From Deltaproteobacteria bacterium (GTDB taxonomy: Bacteria > Desulfobacterota > Desulfuromonadia > Desulfuromonadales > BM103): 19,714 nucleotides of DNA. The position numbers and the translations under genes were made by a program. The notes under the pieces are model-generated. The model saw only the letters and a program-made list of their open reading frames with translations. It did no database searches and had not been told where the DNA came from. Where the stretch lies: positions 1 through 19,714 of the forward strand of contig JAGXHL010000077.1 of NCBI GenBank assembly GCA_024636215.1. Direction: 5' to 3'. Shown here in pieces: positions 15,992 to 19,714 of the stretch (position 1 is its first letter; each line of letters opens with the position of its first letter).

Positions 15992-16546
15992 ATGAAAATA
16001 GACGATTTTTGTCTCAGGGAACTGACTGAAAACGACCTTGAAATGGTGTTGACGTGGCGCAATTCAGATTGGGTTCGTGCTTATATGTACACCGATCATG
16101 TCATCACCATGGATGAACACCGGGCATGGTTTGCACGCATGCAAGAGGATCCCAAGTCGGTATATTTGGTTTTCGAAGAGTTGGGCGTGCCTTTAGGTAT
16201 TGTCAATTTTATTCAGATTGATCGTGAAAATGGTAAAGCTTTGTGGGGTTTTTACCTGGGTCCGGAACATCCTCCCAGAGGACGAGGTTCCATCATGGAA
16301 TACTTGGCTCTGGATTATGCTTTCGAGACCTTGAAGCTTAGAAAACTTTGTGGCGAAGTCTTTGCCTTCAACCAGCATGTACTCAAATTGCATCGCAAGT
16401 TTGGGTTCAGAGAAGAGGGGTGTTTGCGTAAACATATTCTGAAAAATGGCGACTATGTAGATGTGATCCCGATAAGCATTTTTACTGACGAATGGGCTGC
16501 TTGCAAAGACAGATTGACAGCTATCTGTTTTAGAGGCGGGAATTGA
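15992..16546 (+). CDS. pseH: UDP-4-amino-4,6-dideoxy-L-AltNAc N-acetyltransferase, PseH
   Basis: Acetylates the 4-amino group introduced by PseC, using acetyl-CoA. The 184-residue GNAT-fold protein has LRELTENDLEMVLTWRN at ~8-24, GIVNFIQID at ~69-77, FYLGPEHPPRGRGSIMEYL with the acetyl-CoA loop at ~88-106, and NQHVLKLHRKFGFREEGCLRKH at ~129-150, all as in PseH. AGAGGA lies upstream of the ATG. Base composition differs from neighbours: the 60 bases from 16201 are roughly 37% G+C against about 65% for the 60 from 16741 in pseI. Confidence 0.92.
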   Translation: MKIDDFCLRELTENDLEMVLTWRNSDWVRAYMYTDHVITMDEHRAWFARMQEDPKSVYLVFEELGVPLGIVNFIQIDRENGKALWGFYLGPEHPPRGRGSIMEYLALDYAFETLKLRKLCGEVFAFNQHVLKLHRKFGFREEGCLRKHILKNGDYVDVIPISIFTDEWAACKDRLTAICFRGGN

Positions 16547-16550
16547 TCTT

Positions 16551-17603
16551 ATGCAAGATGTTAGTGTGGCAGGCCGCAAGATTGGCCCCTTACATCCTCC
16601 GCTGATTATCGCCGAAATGTCCGGCAACCATAACCAGTCCCTCGAACGGGCGCTGGAGATCGTCGAGGCCGCAGCGGCCACGGGCGCTCATGCCCTCAAG
16701 CTGCAAACCTACACCGCCGACACCATGACTCTCGACCTCCGCGAGGGGGAGTTCTTCATCGAAGACCCCAACAGCCTCTGGCAGGGGCGCTCCCTCTACG
16801 AACTCTACCAGCAGGCCCACACGCCCTGGGAATGGCACCAACCGATCTTTGAGCGCTGCCGGGAATTGGGGCTGATCTGTTTCAGTACACCCTTCGACGC
16901 CACTGCGGTGGATTTTCTCGAAGAGCTGGGGTCTCCCTGCTACAAGATCGCCTCCTTTGAAAATGTCGATATCCCCCTGATCAAAAAGGTCGCCGCTACC
17001 GGCAAGCCGCTGATCATGTCCACCGGCATGGCGTCGCTGGCGGAGCTGGATGAAGCGGTCACGGCTGCCCGTGCGGCCGGTTGCCAAAATCTGATCCTGC
17101 TCAAGTGCACCAGCAACTACCCGGCGACTCCCGAAAACACCAATATTCTGACCATCCCGCACATGCGCGAGCTGTTCGGCTGCGAAGTCGGGCTCTCTGA
17201 TCACACCATGGGGGTCGGGGTTTCGGTCGCCTCGGTGGCTCTCGGCGCCACGGTGATTGAAAAGCATTTCACCCTCAGCCGCGCCGACGGTGGCGTGGAT
17301 TCGGCCTTCTCGCTGGAGCCGGAGGAGATGACGTCTCTGGTTGTTGAGACCGAGCGGGCCTGGCAGGCGTTGGGGGCGGTGAGTTATGGCCCGACCGAGA
17401 AAGAGCGCAAATCGATGGCGTTTCGACGGTCGCTTTATATTGTCAAAGATATGAAAGCCGGAGAAATTTTGACTGCGGAAAATTTGCGGGCGATTAGACC
17501 AGGGTCTGGTTTGTCTCCCAAATTTTATGATGAACTCCTGGGTAAACCTGTCAAAACAAAGGTTTTGAGAGGAACTGCCCTGACATGGGAAATGCTTTTG
17601 TAA
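16551..17603 (+). CDS. pseI: Pseudaminic acid synthase, PseI
   Basis: Condenses phosphoenolpyruvate with 2,4-diacetamido-2,4,6-trideoxy-L-altrose to pseudaminic acid. The 350-residue protein has the NeuB-type TIM barrel: IIAEMSGNHNQSLERAL at ~18-34, ALKLQTYTADTMTLD at ~47-61, CFSTPFDATAVDFLE near 107, KCTSNYPATPENTNI near 185 and GLSDHTMGVGVSVASVALGATVIEKHFTL near 220. A C-terminal SAF (antifreeze-like) domain begins near RRSLYIVKDMKAGE. The start ATG is 4 bp after pseH, with GAGG upstream. This gene completes the six-gene pathway. Confidence 0.96.
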   Translation: MQDVSVAGRKIGPLHPPLIIAEMSGNHNQSLERALEIVEAAAATGAHALKLQTYTADTMTLDLREGEFFIEDPNSLWQGRSLYELYQQAHTPWEWHQPIFERCRELGLICFSTPFDATAVDFLEELGSPCYKIASFENVDIPLIKKVAATGKPLIMSTGMASLAELDEAVTAARAAGCQNLILLKCTSNYPATPENTNILTIPHMRELFGCEVGLSDHTMGVGVSVASVALGATVIEKHFTLSRADGGVDSAFSLEPEEMTSLVVETERAWQALGAVSYGPTEKERKSMAFRRSLYIVKDMKAGEILTAENLRAIRPGSGLSPKFYDELLGKPVKTKVLRGTALTWEMLL

Positions 17604-17740
17604 TCAGTTTCCATCCCGGTCCTACGCCATGCTCCACGGGAGGGTTCCAACTGGCGTTACATTTATTAAAAGGAGCCTGCCTGCATGCAGAAAAAGCGGG
17701 GAAGGGGGATAGTCCCCTTAAAGGGACAGTCCCCGAAACC
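17604..17740. repeat. Extragenic segment with GGGGACA hairpins
   Basis: No gene. ATTAAAAGGAGCCTGCCTG at 17665 matches ATTAAAAGGTGCCTGTCCC at 19433, and 17706-17735 holds GTCCC/GGGAC palindromes resembling the hairpin at 3073-3130. These look like REP-type extragenic repeats. Confidence 0.5.
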
Positions 17741-17790
17741 TTTGATCATAAGGCTTGATCAGGGTTACAAACCATAAAAGCATGGAACCA
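17741..17790. repeat. Direct repeat, copy 1 (three differences)
   Basis: Matches the 55-bp repeat at 17901 and 19297 over its first 50 bases with three differences, then passes into the CACTGAG-type inverted repeat. Confidence 0.9.
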
Positions 17791-17892
17791 CTGAGCCACT
17801 GAGTACACTGAGAAATTCAAAAGCAAATCTTTATGGTTTTAAACCAAAAAAAAGATTTCAGGTTTTCTCAGTGGTCTCAGTGCCTCAGTGGT
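17787..17892. repeat. CACTGAG-type inverted-repeat element
   Basis: 26-bp termini at 17787-17812 and 17867-17892 are imperfect reverse complements (ACCACTGAG.CACTGAG against CTCAGTG.CTCAGTGGT). The interior carries a second pairing (AATCTTTATGGTTTT with AAACC..AAAGATT). It is the same family as the copies at 11466-11656. It is enclosed by copies 1 and 2 of the direct repeat. Confidence 0.85.
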
Positions 17893-17900
17893 GAAAAGCT

Positions 17901-17955
17901 TTTGATTTTAAGGCTTGATCAGGGTTACAAACCATAAAAGTATGGAACCATTGAA
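17901..17955. repeat. 55-bp direct repeat, copy 2 (left boundary of TA cassette)
   Basis: Identical at all 55 positions to 19297-19351. It ends 14 bp before the HEPN start codon, so it carries, or replaced, the promoter region; TTGATC at 17915 could serve as a poor -35 box. Confidence 0.97.
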
Positions 17956-17969
17956 AGTGAGTGAATCTG

Positions 17970-18398
17970 ATGGCTCTTGATTTTACCCCTTTAGGAAAAG
18001 CTGTCCGCCAACTGGAAAAAAGCCTGAAGTTTGCACATTCCCCGTTGGCTCAGCAGGACCCCGACCTCTTTGAACAACTCCGTAATTCAGTTATTCAATG
18101 CTTTGAGTTCACCTATGAGCTCAGCCACAAAATGCTGCGGCGTTTTTTGAAAGAAACTGCGGCAAGTCCCGACGATTTTGAGTCAATGACTTTTCCCGGA
18201 TTGATCCGCACTGGCAATGAGCAGGGTCTTTTGCGTTCTGACTGGGAAACCTGGAAAGCCTATCGGCAGGCGCGTACGGATAGCAGTCATGCCTATGATG
18301 AAAAAAAGGCTGTCGCTGTTTACGCGGTCGCGGAGGATTTCCTTGGAGAAGCACGCTTCCTTTATGAACATTTGCTTGAACGGTCAGAACCACGATGA
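17970..18398 (+). CDS. HEPN-domain protein, HI0074 family (toxin of HEPN/MNT pair)
   Basis: HEPN proteins of this family pair with a minimal nucleotidyltransferase; the HEPN partner is an RNase-like toxin and the MNT neutralises it by nucleotide transfer (type VII TA). The 142-residue product from ATG 17970 is helical, with QLRNSVIQCFEFTYELSHKML at ~36-56 and the catalytic Rx4H motif RTDSSH (R102, H107) followed by AYDE, both hallmarks of the family. GTG 17961 is an alternative start. The stop overlaps the ATG of the MNT gene. The gene opens a cassette bounded by identical 55-bp repeats. Confidence 0.9.
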   Translation: MALDFTPLGKAVRQLEKSLKFAHSPLAQQDPDLFEQLRNSVIQCFEFTYELSHKMLRRFLKETAASPDDFESMTFPGLIRTGNEQGLLRSDWETWKAYRQARTDSSHAYDEKKAVAVYAVAEDFLGEARFLYEHLLERSEPR

Positions 18399-18739
18399 AG
18401 CCCTTGGGGATAGCTGACCTCGACCTCAGCCCGCAGCAACTGACCGAAGTCTGCGCGATATTATCGGAGCATGTGCCGGATGTTCCGGTGTGGGCATTTG
18501 GTTCCCGGGTCATGGCCAATGCTCGCGAATATTCAGATCTTGATCTTGCCCTGATAACCGTAGCACCACTCTCTCTTGGCGTCATGGCAGATCTTGCCGC
18601 ATCTTTTGAAGAATCAAACCTGCCTTTCAAGGTCGACCTCGTCGATTGGGCCTGCACAAGTGATAATTTCCGTAACATTATCGAAGAGAACAAGATCGTC
18701 ATCTGTGAGGGACGCGGGGCGCGCAAACCCGGCTTTTAG
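18395..18739 (+). CDS. Minimal nucleotidyltransferase MNT (antitoxin of HEPN/MNT pair)
   Basis: A 114-residue DNA polymerase beta-like nucleotidyltransferase. The motif GS-R at 36-38, the SDLDL metal site (D48, D50) and a third acidic residue in KVDLVDW (D81) are all present, so it should be active. In characterised systems the MNT AMPylates the HEPN toxin near its Rx4H motif, and the tyrosine in HAYDE two residues after H107 fits such a target. The ATG lies within the stop region of the HEPN gene (ATGA), which implies coupled translation. Confidence 0.9.
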   Translation: MKPLGIADLDLSPQQLTEVCAILSEHVPDVPVWAFGSRVMANAREYSDLDLALITVAPLSLGVMADLAASFEESNLPFKVDLVDWACTSDNFRNIIEENKIVICEGRGARKPGF

Positions 18740-18796
18740 GAAATATGCTAAAAACAGCAGCGAGCTACTGGGTGCGGGTACGAGGAGCAATCAACG

Positions 18797-18828
18797 CAAC
18801 GATTCAACAATTCAACGATTCAACAGTC
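18797..18828. repeat. CAACGATT octamer array (4 units)
   Basis: Units CAACGATT, CAACAATT, CAACGATT, CAACAGTC fill the gap between the MNT gene and the ribosome-binding site of the ATPase gene, the same arrangement as in the glycan genes far upstream. Confidence 0.8.
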
Positions 18829-18844
18829 TTTGAAAGGGAGCCAC

Positions 18845-19261
18845 ATGCAACAGAACTCCCATCTAATTTGTCTGTTCGGCCCCTCCGGATGCGGTAAAAC
18901 CCGCCTGCTGCGAATCATGCAAGAAAGCTTTCCGACAAGGCGGGCGCTGCGGTTGGGGGCGGAGGTCCTTGTCGAGGATCTGCTGGCGGCTTCCAGGCAG
19001 TCGAAGGTGACGGAGTGCTTGCAGAAATACCGCACAGTGGAAAACCTGCTGGTTGATAATCTCTGGGTCCTCACCGGCAAACCCGCGACCGCAGCCTGGA
19101 TAGCAGAACTCCTGCACGATCGGCAGGCGCCGGGACAGTTGACGGTTGTGGCTTCGGATCTTTCTATAGCGGACTGGGCAGGCAAAAGCGAGTCGATTGC
19201 AGAACTATTAGCCGGGGGCGATAAAGTGCGGATGGTCCCTGTTAGCGAGGTGACACCATGA
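18845..19261 (+). CDS. Mini DnaA-like AAA+ ATPase domain protein
   Basis: A 138-residue protein from ATG 18845 behind AAGGGAG. By eye it follows the first part of DnaA domain III: Walker A GPSGCGKT at 12-19, a segment like the DnaA EEF.NDL helix (GAEVLVEDLLAA, 38-49), then KYRTVENLLVDNLWVLTGK at 61-79, parallel to the DnaA Walker B region in which a Y/F-R-x-V-D-x-L-L-I-D-D-I-Q-F-L-x-G-K pattern is usual, and VVASD at ~101-105 as sensor 1. The second Walker B acid is Asn72. The lid, arginine finger, sensor 2 and DNA-binding domain IV are absent. It could be an Hda/DnaC-like partner, a truncated remnant, or an accessory component of the HEPN/MNT cassette. DnaA kinship is my reading of the motifs, not a search result. 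Confidence 0.6.
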   Translation: MQQNSHLICLFGPSGCGKTRLLRIMQESFPTRRALRLGAEVLVEDLLAASRQSKVTECLQKYRTVENLLVDNLWVLTGKPATAAWIAELLHDRQAPGQLTVVASDLSIADWAGKSESIAELLAGGDKVRMVPVSEVTP

Positions 19262-19296
19262 CGGTGTGTCAAGAGTGTAGGTTTGACACCCATAGC

Positions 19297-19351
19297 TTTG
19301 ATTTTAAGGCTTGATCAGGGTTACAAACCATAAAAGTATGGAACCATTGAA
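19297..19351. repeat. 55-bp direct repeat, copy 3 (right boundary of TA cassette)
   Basis: Identical to 17901-17955. It begins 36 bp after the ATPase stop codon. Here no gene follows closely, so it looks like a boundary or attachment sequence, not a promoter. Confidence 0.97.
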
Positions 19352-19432
19352 TCTTGAGTCTTCAGCAAGGAATTGGGGCAGATAAAGAAGCTGATTGATC
19401 GACAGGTGGGAGCAAGGAAGATGGTTCTTCTC

Positions 19433-19457
19433 ATTAAAAGGTGCCTGTCCCCCATGC
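19433..19457. repeat. Extragenic repeat ATTAAAAGGTGCCTGTCCC
   Basis: Second copy of the element at 17665, with the same ATTAAAAGG-GCCTG-CATGC layout. Together with 3073-3130 it suggests a GGGGACA REP family in this genome. Confidence 0.55.
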
Positions 19458-19475
19458 CCTTATTCGCAAACAAGC

Positions 19476-19529
19476 TTGATTGTGTGTGAAATAATGTGTA
19501 GTATTATGTGTAGTGTTGTGTGTGGGCGG
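19476..19529 (+). promoter_or_regulatory. Candidate promoter and operator of the vapB gene
   Basis: TTGATT (19476-19481) and TAGTAT (19499-19504) are 17 bp apart, each 4 of 6 to consensus. Four 12-bp units beginning at 19482, 19494, 19506 and 19518 (GTGTGTGAAATA, ATGTGTAGTATT, ATGTGTAGTGTT, GTGTGTGGGCGG) overlap the promoter and could be antitoxin binding sites. Confidence 0.45.
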
Positions 19530-19538
19530 AGGTGAGGT

Positions 19539-19714
19539 ATGGCAACGAATCTTGCACTAGATGACAAACTGATTGAGCAGGCCAAACGGGTTGGTCGGCA
19601 CAAGACCAAGAAAGCGGTGGTCACTGAGGCTCTGGAGGAGTATATCCTGCGTCGGCAGCAGATGGAGATGATCGGCTTGTTTCATGGTGTCGATTTTGAT
19701 CCTGATTACGATTA
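19539..19714 (+). CDS. vapB: VapB-type antitoxin (partial, runs off the window)
   Basis: The first 58 codons of a small protein starting at ATG 19539 behind a strong GGAGGTGAGG. MATNLALDDKLIEQAKRVG, then KTKKAVVTEALEEYI, is the ribbon-helix-helix-like N-terminus of the VapB family with a conserved TKKxVVxEAL segment; GLFHGVDFDPDYDY is the usual toxin-contacting tail. The full protein is normally about 65-75 residues, so little is missing. A PIN-domain VapC RNase toxin is expected immediately downstream, outside the window. Confidence 0.88.
   Translation, partial: MATNLALDDKLIEQAKRVGRHKTKKAVVTEALEEYILRRQQMEMIGLFHGVDFDPDYD

Noticed and set aside
11955..17603. Legionaminic or sialic acid operon
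   Set aside because: The PseB, PseC, PseG and PseH motifs and gene set match the pseudaminic route; no LegB/LegC or NeuC-like epimerase is present.
17741..19351. Integron cassette with attC sites
   Set aside because: The 55-bp repeat lacks convincing paired RYYYAAC/GTTRRRY core sites and attC-like internal symmetry, and the cassette holds three genes. No integrase is seen.

Overview
The window reads as a surface-glycan biosynthesis island from a Gram-negative bacterium. Gene content (a WbpD/WbpE-type amino-uronic acid pair, PAPS synthesis genes, a TviB/WbpO-type nucleotide-sugar dehydrogenase and a complete CMP-pseudaminic acid operon) plus many intergenic repeats and toxin-antitoxin (TA) genes would suit a Desulfuromonadales-type 'deltaproteobacterium'. 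That placement is a low-confidence inference; no phylogenetic marker is present. Nearly all convincing genes lie on the + strand.

Layout: (1) 1-644 has no convincing gene, but holds a REP-like hairpin and two heptamer arrays. (2) 645-2689 holds wbpD-like acetyltransferase and wbpE-like aminotransferase genes, each carrying tandem-repeat DNA inside its reading frame. (3) 2690-3438 is a long non-coding stretch of repeats and hairpins with a candidate promoter at its end. (4) 3439-8106 is a sulfate-activation block: a membrane DUF2061 domain fused to a degenerate APS kinase, then cysD, a cysN-cysC fusion, and cysQ. It should make PAPS and remove PAP, so the glycan may be sulfated, although no sulfotransferase is visible. 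(5) 8326-9642 is a UDP-HexNAc 6-dehydrogenase gene. (6) 9800-11410 is a HipA-type kinase gene followed by an Xre/HipB-like regulator gene, downstream of palindromic operators. (7) 11411-11954 is repeat-rich and non-coding. (8) 11955-17603 is pseB-pseC-pseF-pseG-pseH-pseI, the whole route from UDP-GlcNAc to CMP-pseudaminic acid, with two 4-nt ATGA overlaps. (9) 17604-19351 is a repeat cluster followed by HEPN, MNT and a mini DnaA-like ATPase gene, bounded by two identical 55-bp direct repeats. (10) 19539 to the end is the start of a VapB-type antitoxin gene.

The most unusual feature is a set of short tandem arrays with 7- or 8-bp units and many different unit sequences (CGAGCCA, CGAACCA, CGATCAA, GAATCCA, GAATACT, CTTACAG, CGCCACC, GGCTGTAA and others). 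They fill most gaps between genes in the first 8.3 kb, enter at least three reading frames, and supply the stop codons of two genes. Different unit families often abut in one continuous register. The second strongest signal is the direct-repeat-bounded HEPN/MNT/ATPase cassette. Its repeat belongs with a composite family that also occurs on both sides of the pse operon, which suggests repeat-bounded modules that can be gained, lost or exchanged.
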